Shown here: positions 36,825 to 45,842 of the stretch, in pieces | How positions within the stretch are numbered: position 1 is the first letter of the stretch | Layout: each line of letters begins with the position of its first letter | From: Deltaproteobacteria bacterium | GTDB lineage: Bacteria > Desulfobacterota_D > UBA1144 > Nemesobacterales > UBA2774 | Direction: 5' to 3' | DNA length: 64,000 nucleotides | Assembly (NCBI GenBank): GCA_040223695.1 | Contig: JAVKFU010000018.1 | Span: 124,001 to 188,000 of the forward strand | Program-made: the position numbers and the translations under genes | Notes under the pieces: model-generated | The model's input: only the letters and a program-made list of their open reading frames with translations | Told to the model about the DNA's origin: nothing | Database searches by the model: none

Positions 36825-36853
36825 AATATATGCGAGCTATGAATTGTTGTCAA
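36825..36853 (-). promoter_or_regulatory. Strong sigma70-type promoter of the serA-hisZ-purA operon
   Basis: A perfect TTGACA (36853-36848) and TATATT (36830-36825) are spaced by 17 bases on the minus strand. Transcription would begin near 36818, giving a leader of about 38 nt to the chosen serA TTG start. Confidence 0.8.
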
Positions 36854-36952
36854 TTTACCAGCTCTACCTGTGCGGATAAACTGCTTTTTTTAACCGGCTT
36901 ATTTATCTTCGAGCGCTACAAGCAATTACAGGACGGTTATTCGCGCGGATAA

Positions 36953-36981
36953 TTGAGAACATCAATCCGTTAAGTTAATAT
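36953..36981 (+). promoter_or_regulatory. Probable sigma70-type promoter of tatC
   Basis: TTGAGA (36953-36958) and TAATAT (36976-36981) are spaced by 17 bases. The predicted start site lies only a few bases before the tatC ATG, so the mRNA would be almost leaderless unless the ATG 15 bases further in (37009) is used. Confidence 0.5.
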
Positions 36982-36993
36982 TGTCCCGGCGCT

Positions 36994-37755
36994 ATGAAAG
37001 AATCTAAAATGTCGTTTCTGGATCACCTGGGCGAACTCCGGCTCAGGATATTGTGGTCGCTTATCGTGGTAGTGGTTTTATTCATTCCCGCGTACGTATA
37101 TTCAACCGCGATTTTCGATTTCCTGATGCGGCCGATAATAGACAATCTCCCCGAGGGCAGCTCCCTTATATTCACAAGGCCTGCCGAAGGGTTCATTACC
37201 TACCTGAAAGTGTCTTTATTCGTGGCGCTGTTCGCGGCAGTCCCGTTTATTCTCTATCAGGGCTGGAAGTTCGTTGCCCCCGCTCTTTACAAGCACGAAA
37301 AGCAGATAGTGATACCTTTTATCTTCTTCGGAACGTTATTCTTCGCCCTGGGCGCGGCATTCTGTTATTTCGTCGCCGCTCCCCCCGCGTTCAGGTTCCT
37401 TCTCAACGAGTATTCATCCGAGTATGTAAAGGCTTTCCCCTCCATAAGGGAAGCCCTTTCGTTTCTTATGGCTCTTATTTTAGGCTTCGGGATAATTTTC
37501 GAATTCCCGCTCGTAATTTTTGTCCTGGCCAGAGTAGGGGTCGTAACCAGCGCCTGGCTCAGGCAGAAAAGAAAGTACGCGCTGCTCCTGAGCGCCGTCG
37601 CGGCCGCCTTGCTGACGCCGACTACCGACGCCGTATCGATGATGTTCATGTTCGTTCCGATAATCGTATTCTACGAGCTCGGAATTCTGGTCGCGTGGAT
37701 GTTCGGAAAGAAGCGCGCGGAGGCGAATCCGGACGATTCCGGCGTCCCTGACTAG
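36994..37755 (+). CDS. tatC: Sec-independent protein translocase TatC
   Basis: This is the core receptor subunit of the twin-arginine translocase in the inner membrane. The N-terminal MSFLDHLGELRLRI signature, a conserved TatC motif, is present. About six TM helices follow (20-40, 68-95, 108-130, 148-175, 190-205 and 212-232), with the FVAPALYKHEK and LLTPTTDA conserved loops. The 253 residues are complete. No tatA or tatB is in the window. Its presence agrees with a Gram-negative envelope and cofactor-bearing exported proteins. Confidence 0.97.
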   Translation: MKESKMSFLDHLGELRLRILWSLIVVVVLFIPAYVYSTAIFDFLMRPIIDNLPEGSSLIFTRPAEGFITYLKVSLFVALFAAVPFILYQGWKFVAPALYKHEKQIVIPFIFFGTLFFALGAAFCYFVAAPPAFRFLLNEYSSEYVKAFPSIREALSFLMALILGFGIIFEFPLVIFVLARVGVVTSAWLRQKRKYALLLSAVAAALLTPTTDAVSMMFMFVPIIVFYELGILVAWMFGKKRAEANPDDSGVPD

Positions 37756-37987
37756 AAGATTGCGTTCTTACCCCCTCATAAAAGCGTTTTTGCGCATTCG
37801 AATTCAGATTAAACCGGGATTTACTTTCTTCCCTCAGGGGCGTTATATGATTCCCGTCCCGGAAGCTTGACTTTTCCTTATAAGAAAATAAAGTAGAAAA
37901 TGAAAATTGCGGGAGAACGAAATCCTTATTCCGGATTGATAGTCGTCCGCCTGAATTTTTTTGATCCCCGTTAAAGAGGTGACCGGT

Positions 37988-39706
37988 ATGGCTCGCAAGC
38001 CCGCCCGAAAAAAGACAAGGGATTTAAGGCATCCCATTAATTATAAAAGAGAAAACGGCAAGTTCGACGTTGAATGGTATCTGAATCAGGATAAAAGGAA
38101 TTGGGTACTTCCCAATATATTAAAGGAGCAGGCGAAAAAATTAGGCAAGAAGCCGTTTCTTCAATTCGGGTACAACAAACCGCTCAGCTTCTATCAGACT
38201 AATCAGCTCGTGAATAAGATCGCGAACGGCCTCCTGAAAATGGGGTACAAAAAAGGGGATAAAATAGCCGTCTATATGCCGAATTCGGACGATTACGTCA
38301 TTACGTGGTTCGGTATTTTGAAAATAGGCGCAGTAATGGTTCCTATAAACACAGCGTACAAAATGGATTTTCTCCAGTACATACTGGACAGCTCCGATTC
38401 AAAAGTGCTTTTCATAGCCGAGGAATATCTTGACAGAATGACGCCTATCGCCAAAAAGCTGCCGCAATTGATGAATGTAATAGTGTGGACCAGGAGCGGC
38501 TCCGGGAAATTCGACAAGCATGGGTTTAATTTCAGGAAGATGATCTCCTATTCCAAATTTATAAGTTCACAGAAAGGCTCGGACCCCGGGGTTGAGGTAA
38601 CATTCATGGACTACGCGCGCCTCATGTACACGTCCGGGACCACAGGAAGGTCGAAAGGGGTGATGAGGCCGTGCGCCGCCGATTATTCGAGCGCCAGGAA
38701 TTACGCAGAGATAATGGACGTGGGTCCCCGAGACGTATGCTTCACGTGCCTCCCGCTCTATCATTCGAACGCCATGGTCATGTCCGTCTACCCCGCCCTT
38801 ATTAAAGGGGCGAAGTCCGTTGTCGTTGAAAAATACAGCGCGAGCCAGTTCTGGAAATGGATCAAGGATTTCGGCGTTACGAAGTTCAATATCGTCGGCA
38901 CTATGGCGTATTTCATGTGGAATACCCCGCCTGTGCCGGAGGAGAAGCAGCACAATGTAAAGCTCGTGCTAGGCTCCCCGGCTCCTCACGATATAATCGA
39001 GGATTTTATGAAGAGGTTCAATATAAAATTTATGGAGGGGTACGGTCTCACCGAGATAGGGCAGTGCACGTGGATGAGGCCGGGCGAGCCGTTCAGGGTT
39101 GGGTCCTGCGGTAAGGAGGCTCCGGGTTACGAGATAATAATCGCCGACCCGGAGACAGACGAAGAAGTTCCCAGGGGGCAGATAGGGGAGATAATCGTCC
39201 GTCCGAGAACCCCTAATATCATGCTTCATTTCTACAACAAGATGCCCGAGAAAACCGTTCAGGACTTCAGAAACTTCTGGTTCCACACAGGGGACGCAGG
39301 CAGGATGGACAAGGACGGATACATCTATTTCGTCGACAGGGTAAAGGACTACATCAGAAGAAGGGGCGAGAACATCAGCTCCTTTGAGGTCGAGAAAATC
39401 GTAAACTCGCATCCCGACATAGAGGAATCGGGCACTATAGGCGTAAAGTCCGAGGGCGGAAGGTATGCCGAGGATGAGGTAATGATAGTAGTTGTGCCCA
39501 GGAAAGGAAAGAAGATAGACCCGAAGAAGCTCATGAAGTTTCTCGAGCCTAAAATGCCGCACTTCATGCTTCCGAGATTCATCCGTTTTGAAACATCCCT
39601 TCCAAAAACCGGAACCGAAAGGGTTCAGAAAAATAAGCTCCGCGAAAAGGGAGTTACCAAAGACACTTGGGACAGGGAAAAAGCGGGCTATAAGATTAAG
39701 CGCTGA
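37988..39706 (+). CDS. Acyl-CoA synthetase (AMP-binding, CaiC/FadD-like)
   Basis: This 572-residue ANL-superfamily enzyme activates a carboxylic acid with ATP and CoA. The P-loop-like motif YTSGTTGRSKGVM is near residue 213, followed by GYGLTEIGQ, HTGDAGRMDKDGYI, and DRVKDYIRRRGENIS at the hinge. At the C-terminal A10 motif the usual lysine position reads arginine (PKTGTERVQK), a variant seen in some CaiC-like proteins that leaves activity uncertain. The N-terminus is basic. I start it at the ATG preceded by AGAGGTG; an upstream TTG frame lacks support. The substrate is unknown. Confidence 0.93.
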   Translation: MARKPARKKTRDLRHPINYKRENGKFDVEWYLNQDKRNWVLPNILKEQAKKLGKKPFLQFGYNKPLSFYQTNQLVNKIANGLLKMGYKKGDKIAVYMPNSDDYVITWFGILKIGAVMVPINTAYKMDFLQYILDSSDSKVLFIAEEYLDRMTPIAKKLPQLMNVIVWTRSGSGKFDKHGFNFRKMISYSKFISSQKGSDPGVEVTFMDYARLMYTSGTTGRSKGVMRPCAADYSSARNYAEIMDVGPRDVCFTCLPLYHSNAMVMSVYPALIKGAKSVVVEKYSASQFWKWIKDFGVTKFNIVGTMAYFMWNTPPVPEEKQHNVKLVLGSPAPHDIIEDFMKRFNIKFMEGYGLTEIGQCTWMRPGEPFRVGSCGKEAPGYEIIIADPETDEEVPRGQIGEIIVRPRTPNIMLHFYNKMPEKTVQDFRNFWFHTGDAGRMDKDGYIYFVDRVKDYIRRRGENISSFEVEKIVNSHPDIEESGTIGVKSEGGRYAEDEVMIVVVPRKGKKIDPKKLMKFLEPKMPHFMLPRFIRFETSLPKTGTERVQKNKLREKGVTKDTWDREKAGYKIKR

Positions 39707-39762
39707 GAGTTTTTCTTCCCGATATAAAAGCTGGCGAATCTCAAGTTTTTTAAGTCACTAGT

Positions 39763-39802
39763 ATCCGGTCTGATTTCTGAATACCGGATGAGAATCTTTT
39801 TT
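39763..39802 (+). terminator. Probable rho-independent terminator after the acyl-CoA synthetase gene
   Basis: A perfect 7-bp stem (ATCCGGT at 39763-39769, ACCGGAT at 39783-39789) with a 13-base loop is followed, after seven bases, by a run of six T (39797-39802). The loop is large and the T run slightly displaced, so strength is uncertain. Confidence 0.5.
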
Positions 39803-39860
39803 ATTGAGCCCGGTTTTGGTAAAATGGGAAGGTGTACATGAATTTCAAGAGGAGGAAGAA

Positions 39861-40544
39861 ATGAAAAGGCTCTCATTATTTTTGGTAATCTCAGCATTTA
39901 TCACGTTTACGCCTGCCGTCGGCTCCCTGGCCGGAGAATCGCTCAACATCCAGGAGTTCAGAAAACTATACGACAGTCTCCTTTCAGGAAAGACCCTTGT
40001 TACTGAAGGCGAGGAGGACGGAATGTCCGTTAAGAAAGAGAGGCGTTACGGGAAAGCGCTTGATCTCGGAGACGGGGATTTCGAGATACCGGTCGAGCAG
40101 GTGATCACATATACCAAAGACGGGAAAACCGACCGCGAAATCACAATCGATATTGTGGATATGGTCAACGATCTGGGAGGCAGCGCTATGATACAGGAAG
40201 AGGTGAGGAGTGTCACCGTGCTCGAAGAGGGAGACGAAAAACCCGAAGAGTCGAAGGGTGTGGAGTTCGGCGGTGTCTACCGGGTCGGAAAAAACGACAA
40301 GGGCGGCTTTGAAGTGAACAACTTCTCCCTTATCCCCTCACTCAAGGTAGACGGCGATACCCTGACCCTTGCAGGCTCCATGATCTCCTATTCTTGCTAT
40401 CCCGAAAAAGAGAGAAGCGTATGCAGCCTTACCGTACGGGATTTCGATGTACAGGAGTATGAGCGTTTTAACGGGTACAAAATCGGCGAGCCTATAGGCG
40501 GTGATTTTGTCGAGGTATACGAAGAGGCCTCTGCCGCTAAATGA
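39861..40544 (+). CDS. Exported hypothetical protein, 227 residues
   Basis: A Sec signal peptide occupies about residues 1-22 (FLVISAFITFTPAVGSLAGE, with a likely cut after GSLA). The mature protein is acidic and beta-rich, with two cysteines near the end (SYSCYPEKERSVCSL) that may form a disulfide. I do not recognise a family. The ATG at 39861 has GAGGAGG six bases upstream; the longer frame is not supported. It is followed by another exported protein gene with an equally strong ribosome binding site, so the two likely form an operon. Confidence 0.75.
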   Translation: MKRLSLFLVISAFITFTPAVGSLAGESLNIQEFRKLYDSLLSGKTLVTEGEEDGMSVKKERRYGKALDLGDGDFEIPVEQVITYTKDGKTDREITIDIVDMVNDLGGSAMIQEEVRSVTVLEEGDEKPEESKGVEFGGVYRVGKNDKGGFEVNNFSLIPSLKVDGDTLTLAGSMISYSCYPEKERSVCSLTVRDFDVQEYERFNGYKIGEPIGGDFVEVYEEASAAK

Positions 40545-40589
40545 TCTGAGTATATGTTACGAAGCCGGAATAAAAAGGAGGGCATTCTT

Positions 40590-40967
40590 ATGAAAAATTT
40601 AATCTACCTTGTATTACTATTGATAATTCCCGCAAGCCACGCGCTTGCCGACCCCGTGATCGATCCCGCGAGCATAAAGAATGAAGATAAGTACTACAGG
40701 GATAACGCCGAATGTAAGGCAATCGCGAAGGATAGCGGCAAAGGCGCCGGGAATATTGCGAAAGACACGGCTATTGGGGCCGGGGTCGGGGCCGGGACGG
40801 GCGCGCTACTCGGAGTGATCGGCGGGAAAACGGGCAAAAAAGCGGGTATAGGCGCGGTTATCGGCGGCGTGGCCGGAGGGGGGATGAGCGTTTACAAAAA
40901 TAGCAAGGACAAGGACGAGGTTTATAAAAACTGTATGAGGGGCAGGGGCTACAAAGTGCTTAACTGA
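40590..40967 (+). CDS. Exported glycine-zipper protein
   Basis: This 125-residue protein has a signal peptide ending around SHALA (residue 19) and a central glycine-zipper segment with repeated GxxxG steps (GAGVGAGTGALLGVIGGKTG, then GAVIGGVAGG). Such segments insert in or associate with the outer membrane. Two cysteines (in NAECKA and KNCMRGRGY) flank the zipper. It starts at the ATG with AAGGAGGG eight bases upstream. The function is unknown; these proteins often accompany envelope stress systems. Confidence 0.82.
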   Translation: MKNLIYLVLLLIIPASHALADPVIDPASIKNEDKYYRDNAECKAIAKDSGKGAGNIAKDTAIGAGVGAGTGALLGVIGGKTGKKAGIGAVIGGVAGGGMSVYKNSKDKDEVYKNCMRGRGYKVLN

Positions 40968-40973
40968 GGCTAT

Positions 40974-41789
40974 TCAATAGTTGAAGTGCTTTATCTTCTC
41001 GCCCTTATCCCCGATCTCGGTCATGGCGTCTATCCCGATCTGAAGGTGTATTTCCGACCACTCCTTCGTCACCTTGAGGTCCAGCTCCCCCGTTTTAACC
41101 CCTTCCGGAGTAAGCGGGACGTCCGATACAAGTAAAAGCGCTCCGCGGGGTATATCGTTATGATGTCCGACGATGAAGATCGTAGCCGTCTCCATATCGA
41201 TTCCGATAGCTGTTATGGCTTTCAAATAATCCCTGAACTCTTCATCGTGCTCCCAGACCCTTCTGTTTGTGGTGTAGACCACCCCTGTTCTGTATTCGTA
41301 ACCGTGTCCTGCTATCTTTTCCGAGACGAACTTGTGCAGTTTAAACGAAGGCAGAGCCGGCACTTCCGGAGGGAAGTAATCCCCGCTCGTTCCTTCACCC
41401 CTGATTGCCGCTATCGGCAGAATGAAATGTCCCAGCTCGGTTGATTTTTTTAAGCCTCCGCACTTCCCGAGAAACAGCGCGCCCTTGGGTTTTGCAGCGG
41501 TCAGAAGGTCCATTACGGTAGCCGCGTTGGGAGACCCCATTCCGAAGTTTATTATGGAAAGTCCGTTTTTATTCGTGGCTGCCTGCATGGGCATTCCCTG
41601 CCCGTGAATCCTGCACTTGAATTTTTCGGCGAACCTTGTGACATAGTTATGAAAATTGGTCAGAAGAATGTACTCTCCGAACTCCTCAAGCGGCATCCCG
41701 GTATATCTCGGAAGCCAGTTCCGGGCTATCCCTGCTTTCACGTCCGGAGGCACACCGGCTCCCGGCAAAGAATTTCTGAATTTTTTCAT
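40974..41789 (-). CDS. amn: AMP nucleosidase, short form
   Basis: This enzyme cleaves AMP to adenine and ribose 5-phosphate. The protein matches the nucleoside phosphorylase-like catalytic domain: IHGQGMPMQAATNKNGLSII, FGMGSPNAATVMD, FLGKCGGLK, and the IGIDMETATIF segment that binds the sugar. At 271 residues it lacks the long N-terminal regulatory domain of the E. coli enzyme, like the short form found in several other phyla. It converges with the glycine-zipper gene, with six bases between the stops. Confidence 0.92.
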   Translation of the reverse strand: MKKFRNSLPGAGVPPDVKAGIARNWLPRYTGMPLEEFGEYILLTNFHNYVTRFAEKFKCRIHGQGMPMQAATNKNGLSIINFGMGSPNAATVMDLLTAAKPKGALFLGKCGGLKKSTELGHFILPIAAIRGEGTSGDYFPPEVPALPSFKLHKFVSEKIAGHGYEYRTGVVYTTNRRVWEHDEEFRDYLKAITAIGIDMETATIFIVGHHNDIPRGALLLVSDVPLTPEGVKTGELDLKVTKEWSEIHLQIGIDAMTEIGDKGEKIKHFNY

Positions 41790-41897
41790 GTTATATCTCT
41801 GTAAAGATGCCCTGGATTAACTTTAGCTTTGTGATTGATTTATTTCAAATTATAAAGTCCGTGATTCCGATAGCTGGACGGCGCATGCCGTAATATA

Positions 41898-41921
41898 AAT
41901 TTTAATCTCACGATTAAAATT
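41898..41921. repeat. Perfect 10-bp inverted repeat upstream of a promoter
   Basis: AATTTTAATC and GATTAAAATT are separated by TCAC, giving a perfect AT-rich dyad. It lies between the divergent amn and small exported protein genes, six bases before a predicted -35 box. It could be an operator or an RNA hairpin; it lacks a T tail for termination of either gene. Confidence 0.6.
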
Positions 41922-41927
41922 CAGGCA

Positions 41928-41956
41928 TTGTGGTTGAAAACGCCCGGTGCTAGAAT
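41928..41956 (+). promoter_or_regulatory. Predicted promoter of the small exported helical protein
   Basis: TTGTGG (41928-41933) and TAGAAT (41951-41956) are spaced by 17 bases. The start site would be near 41963, giving a leader of about 50 nt that ends in a strong AGGAGG ribosome binding site. Confidence 0.6.
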
Positions 41957-42011
41957 TATGCGGTGATTGAGTATTTAGCCTTGCTTTTCAAATGCAGCCA
42001 GGAGGAATGTA

Positions 42012-42275
42012 ATGTCAAAAATAATCAAGACTTCATTGCCTTTTTTTGCGGGTGTGTTCTTTGCCCTGGTGCTTTTCGGCACATTCAACATGTTCGGATC
42101 GGCAAATGCACGGTCGTATCAACCAAATATGGAACAGGCCCTCGGGTCTCTGCATTCCGCCCGGGTTAGTCTGGAAGTTTCCTCGCCCGATAAGGGCGGA
42201 CACAGAGTAAGGGCTCTTGAGCTTGTAAATCAGGCGATTGAGCAGGTCAGGCTCGGCATTGAATTTGCTGAATGA
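42012..42275 (+). CDS. Small exported helical protein with a DKGGHR motif
   Basis: The protein has 87 residues with a signal or anchor helix (7-30) followed by a short helical hairpin containing SPDKGGHRVRALELVNQAI and ending GIEFAE. I have seen the same K-G-G-H-R plus A-I-x-x-V-x-x-G-I pattern in small uncharacterised periplasmic proteins of proteobacteria; no function is known to me. AGGAGG lies seven bases before the ATG, and a predicted promoter and a perfect dyad lie upstream. Confidence 0.75.
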   Translation: MSKIIKTSLPFFAGVFFALVLFGTFNMFGSANARSYQPNMEQALGSLHSARVSLEVSSPDKGGHRVRALELVNQAIEQVRLGIEFAE

Positions 42276-42430
42276 GGATCTGTAGCCTATCTATTATTTC
42301 TTTTTTGATACTCACGGCGGGACTTAGCAGCAGTTTTTAATTATGCTAATATCCCTTGAAATCTGCTTGTTTGAAATAGCTCGAATTGAGATATTATCTT
42401 CAATTTTTGCAGGACCCTCGTAATTAATAT

Positions 42431-43159
42431 TTAATTGGTAAGGCTTTCGAGTATGAGTATCGAAAGGAATCCCACGAAGAACATAGCCGTTGTAAAGGCG
42501 GTATCGGGCCCGTCGTGCGCCTCAACTAGTAGCTCCTCTGTGACCAGATAAAGTAGCGCGGCTGTCGCAAACGCTATAATAACCTCGAGCCCTCCACCTG
42601 ACAGACCCTCGAGCAATGTGCCTCCGAGTGTAGCGCCTGCCAGTACCAGCAGCGCAAGAAGCGTAGTCGAAGCAATGATCCTCGCTTTGCCGGCGTTCTC
42701 CTTGGCGAGTGAGGAGGCGACGGAAACCGCGAGAAAGAGAAGCTCGATTGTAAGCGCGATCGTGATTATTATCCCTTCCCTCAAGCCTATATCGAAGCTT
42801 ATACCGACCAGAAGCCCGTCTATAAATACATCCACTCCCGACGCCACGAGAAGCCCTCCGGCGCCCTTTTTCCCCGTTTCTCTTTTTTTCTCGAGCCTTC
42901 CCATGGCCCATCTTACTGCGAGCATCAAGGCCACTCCGCTAGAGAACCCCAGGAGAAGCGGAATTACTCTCAGATTGGTCACCAGCTCCGGCAGCAGCTC
43001 CGCCGCTACGGCGGCAAACACAACGCCCGCGGCAAAGTGCTGTACCGATATACGTGTTTTTTCCCCCGGCGAGCGGAACGCGGCTATAATACCGCCCGCT
43101 ATAGTCGCAACAACAGGTATAAGTGTATAGGTCAGTACTTTCTCAAGCGGGTCAGACAC
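42431..43159 (-). CDS. ZIP-family metal transporter
   Basis: This 242-residue protein has about seven or eight TM helices. The ZIP metal-site residues are in HFAAGVVFAAVAAELLPE (helix 2), DVFIDGLLVGISF (helix 4 equivalent), ALTIELLFLAVS (helix 5 equivalent) and TEELLVEAH (near the C-terminus). ZIP proteins usually import Zn2+, Fe2+ or Mn2+; the HxxxE motif of the classical ZIP core is changed here, so specificity is open. A basic cytoplasmic loop (GRLEKKRETGKK) separates helices 3 and 4. Confidence 0.85.
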   Translation of the reverse strand: MSDPLEKVLTYTLIPVVATIAGGIIAAFRSPGEKTRISVQHFAAGVVFAAVAAELLPELVTNLRVIPLLLGFSSGVALMLAVRWAMGRLEKKRETGKKGAGGLLVASGVDVFIDGLLVGISFDIGLREGIIITIALTIELLFLAVSVASSLAKENAGKARIIASTTLLALLVLAGATLGGTLLEGLSGGGLEVIIAFATAALLYLVTEELLVEAHDGPDTAFTTAMFFVGFLSILILESLTN

Positions 43160-43341
43160 AGGCTGGCTCCTCGGTCATATAGGGAGCATTTTAACAGCAG
43201 AAAAATGTTAATTCGAGTATATTACAATTTAATATGCGGAACTTTACGAACCTTTTTAATATAAATTAAATCCATATACTTTATAGACGCGTCATAATTC
43301 AATGTTCGTCGGTATTGATTCGGCAAAAAAGAGGGTTAGAC

Positions 43342-44763
43342 ATGAAAAAGCTTGTCACAGCATTAATTGTTCCACTAGCGGTTATGCTCGGCTGCGGCAG
43401 GGGAGAGTACAACCCTCCCGATCTGGGGGGGATATATTCGAGCGCGGCAATGCGCACCCATGAGTTAGGAAACCCCGTAATAGTTATTCCCGGAATACTG
43501 GGGTCCAGATTGAGAGACGGTGAGAGCGGCCAGCTTGTCTGGGGGGCGTTCGATAAGGGCACCGCGGACCCGGAGAAACCCGAGGGAGCCAGGCTTGTCG
43601 CCATACCGATGAGAGAAGGCGTTCCTATCGAGGAGCTTACGGACGATGTTCACCCGGACGGCGCGCTCGACAGGGTGAAAGTCAGCCTGTTCGGACTGCC
43701 CATTGAGCTAAACGCCTATATTAATATATTGAGCACTCTCGGAGCGGGCGGTTATCTGGACGAATCCCTGGCGTCCAACAAGCTGAACGAGATAAACTAC
43801 GGGGACGATCATTTCACCTGCTTTCAGTTCGATTATGACTGGAGGCTCGATAATGTCCAAAACGCCAAAAGACTAAAGAAATTTATTCAGAAAAAGAGGG
43901 ATTACATAGCTGAGGAGTATAAAAAACGGCGTATCGAGAGGGACGAAATCAAATTCGATATAGTTGCCCATTCCATGGGAGGGCTGCTCACCAGATATTT
44001 CCTCCGCTACGGTGATGAGGACCTCCCCCGGGACGGCTCTCCGCCTGAAGTGACATGGGCTGGCGCCGAGTACGTGGAAAAAGTGATAATCATAGGCACT
44101 CCGAACGCGGGCGCTGTCGGTGCCGTAGAGACTCTGGCCCTCGGACGGGATATAGGTCTTTTCCTGCCGAAATACGAGCCCGCTGTAATAGGCACCATGC
44201 CCTCTCTCTATCAGCAGCTCCCGAGGACGAGACACGGGCTTGTCACGGATCAGGATGGAAACAGGATAGATTTATTCGACCCCGAAGTCTGGGCAAGGCT
44301 CGGCTGGGGCCTTGCGGATCCCGGACAGGACTATGTGCTCGAGTGGCTCCTGCCGGATGTGCCTGAAGCCCGGAAGAGACGTGAAATCGCCCTCGACCAT
44401 TTAACAAAATCCCTCGAAAGAGGGAAAGAGTTTCAGCGGGCGATAGACATCCCCGCCGAGCCTCCCGAGGCTTTGACGCTTTATCTCATCGCTGGCGACG
44501 CTATCCTTACCGGGTCCGAGGTAAAGGTGGATACCGGTAGCGGTAAGTTCGAAGTCTCGGATTACAGCCCCGGAGACGGCACCGTAACACGCTCAAGCGC
44601 GCTCATGGATGAGAGAGTCGGAAACTACTGGACGCCGGGCCTCGTATCCCCTATAAAATGGTCTAATGTGATGTTTCTTTTTACGGATCATCTCGGACTT
44701 ACCAAATCCCCTGCATTCAGTGATAACGTGCTTTTTATACTGCTCGAAGAACCGAGATCGTAG
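43342..44763 (+). CDS. LCAT-like acyltransferase/lipase, probable lipoprotein
   Basis: This 473-residue alpha/beta hydrolase is of the lecithin:cholesterol acyltransferase group. The oxyanion-side VIVIPGILGSRL (46-57) and WGAFDKGTAD are LCAT marks, and the serine nucleophile lies in AHSMGG near residue 213. The distal aspartate and histidine (DGTVTRSSA and DHLGL) are at expected places. The N-terminus is a signal with a slightly atypical lipobox (VMLGC, Cys18). GAGGG precedes the chosen ATG; the TTG nine codons earlier is less likely. The substrate is probably a phospholipid or acylated lipid in the envelope. Confidence 0.88.
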   Translation: MKKLVTALIVPLAVMLGCGRGEYNPPDLGGIYSSAAMRTHELGNPVIVIPGILGSRLRDGESGQLVWGAFDKGTADPEKPEGARLVAIPMREGVPIEELTDDVHPDGALDRVKVSLFGLPIELNAYINILSTLGAGGYLDESLASNKLNEINYGDDHFTCFQFDYDWRLDNVQNAKRLKKFIQKKRDYIAEEYKKRRIERDEIKFDIVAHSMGGLLTRYFLRYGDEDLPRDGSPPEVTWAGAEYVEKVIIIGTPNAGAVGAVETLALGRDIGLFLPKYEPAVIGTMPSLYQQLPRTRHGLVTDQDGNRIDLFDPEVWARLGWGLADPGQDYVLEWLLPDVPEARKRREIALDHLTKSLERGKEFQRAIDIPAEPPEALTLYLIAGDAILTGSEVKVDTGSGKFEVSDYSPGDGTVTRSSALMDERVGNYWTPGLVSPIKWSNVMFLFTDHLGLTKSPAFSDNVLFILLEEPRS

Positions 44764-44882
44764 TATTCGCGCTGTTCTCCCTGTAAGATTCTCCCACCGG
44801 CTCCGGAAATCGTTGAAACTTCCTGACCGTTCAGTAGATTATCAGGATAGTTTCTCAACTAACCTTCATAAGGAGAGGGAAT

Positions 44883-45842
44883 TTGGCGGCAAGTAAATCG
44901 CTCCGTGAAATAATCGGAAATACGAGTAAGGCAATCTTAATCGGTATAGGCGGCGGAGGGGATATAGTCGGAACCATACCCACTGCCGACCTGCTCGGTA
45001 TGTCCGGTATAGAGTGCGTACTGGGCGGGCTCTCGTGGGAGAGGTCCGTAATAGACCCCGCCCCCGGCCCGAGAAGATACGAGGAGACTAAAAATGCGCG
45101 TAAGCTGAACGATGTCGTATGGTCTGCCAACGCGAATACGGTTACAAGCACCGGCGTCAGGTTTGCGGAGGCGGGGGTGGCCGAGGTTCTGGGAGCGGAC
45201 ACACTGCTTATAGGCATACATTCGGGCCCGAAGGCTGTCGCCGAGGGTATTCTGGGCGCGGCAGAGGAGCTTGGCGCGGACTTAATAGTGGGCATAGATG
45301 TGGGTGGGGATTTCCTGGCCCGCGGTGACGAGCCCGGGCTGATGAGCCCTCTCGCCGATTCCATCATGACCGCCGCTTTTTCCATAATCGAAACCAGGAC
45401 GCCTGCGATGATGGGGCTTTTCGGTTTCGGCAGTGACGGTGAGCTTACTCAGGAAGAGCTGGAAAAATCAATGAAAATCATTGCAAGGGAAGGGGGTCTT
45501 CTCGGCGGCTGGGGAATCACCCGGGACGCCATGCGGCTCCTGGATAGGCTTATTCAGGTCGTTCCGACCGAGGCCAGCCGCATGCCCGCGCTCTACGCGA
45601 AGGGGGAATTCTCCGATACCACGATAAGGAGCGGCACGAGGCGGGTAAGGCTGTCCATGTCCTCTACCGTTACATTCTATTTCTCTCCCGGCGTAGTGTA
45701 TGAAAAATTATCGCGCATGGCTCGTTCCGTCATTAATACACGCAGTCTTGAAGAGGCGAATGAAGCCCTTCATTCCATCGGGATCCGCACCGAGCTTGAC
45801 ATTGAGCTGGACAGGATAAAGGAGGGAAAAGGCGCAGTCTGA
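44883..45842 (+). CDS. DUF1152 family protein
   Basis: This 319-residue soluble protein matches the DUF1152 pattern best known from archaea: ILIGIGGGGDIVGTIP near the N-terminus, GGLSWERSVIDP, and IVGIDVGGDFLA in the middle. Glycine-rich loops suggest nucleotide or phosphate binding, but the family has no assigned function that I know of. It starts at a TTG with AAGGAGAGGG closely upstream. It stands alone, 120 bp after the LCAT-like gene. Confidence 0.88.
   Translation: MAASKSLREIIGNTSKAILIGIGGGGDIVGTIPTADLLGMSGIECVLGGLSWERSVIDPAPGPRRYEETKNARKLNDVVWSANANTVTSTGVRFAEAGVAEVLGADTLLIGIHSGPKAVAEGILGAAEELGADLIVGIDVGGDFLARGDEPGLMSPLADSIMTAAFSIIETRTPAMMGLFGFGSDGELTQEELEKSMKIIAREGGLLGGWGITRDAMRLLDRLIQVVPTEASRMPALYAKGEFSDTTIRSGTRRVRLSMSSTVTFYFSPGVVYEKLSRMARSVINTRSLEEANEALHSIGIRTELDIELDRIKEGKGAV

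Noticed and set aside
37053-37751. 232-codon plus-strand open frame inside tatC
   Set aside because: It is an out-of-frame shadow of tatC with an arginine-rich product; tatC itself is unmistakable.
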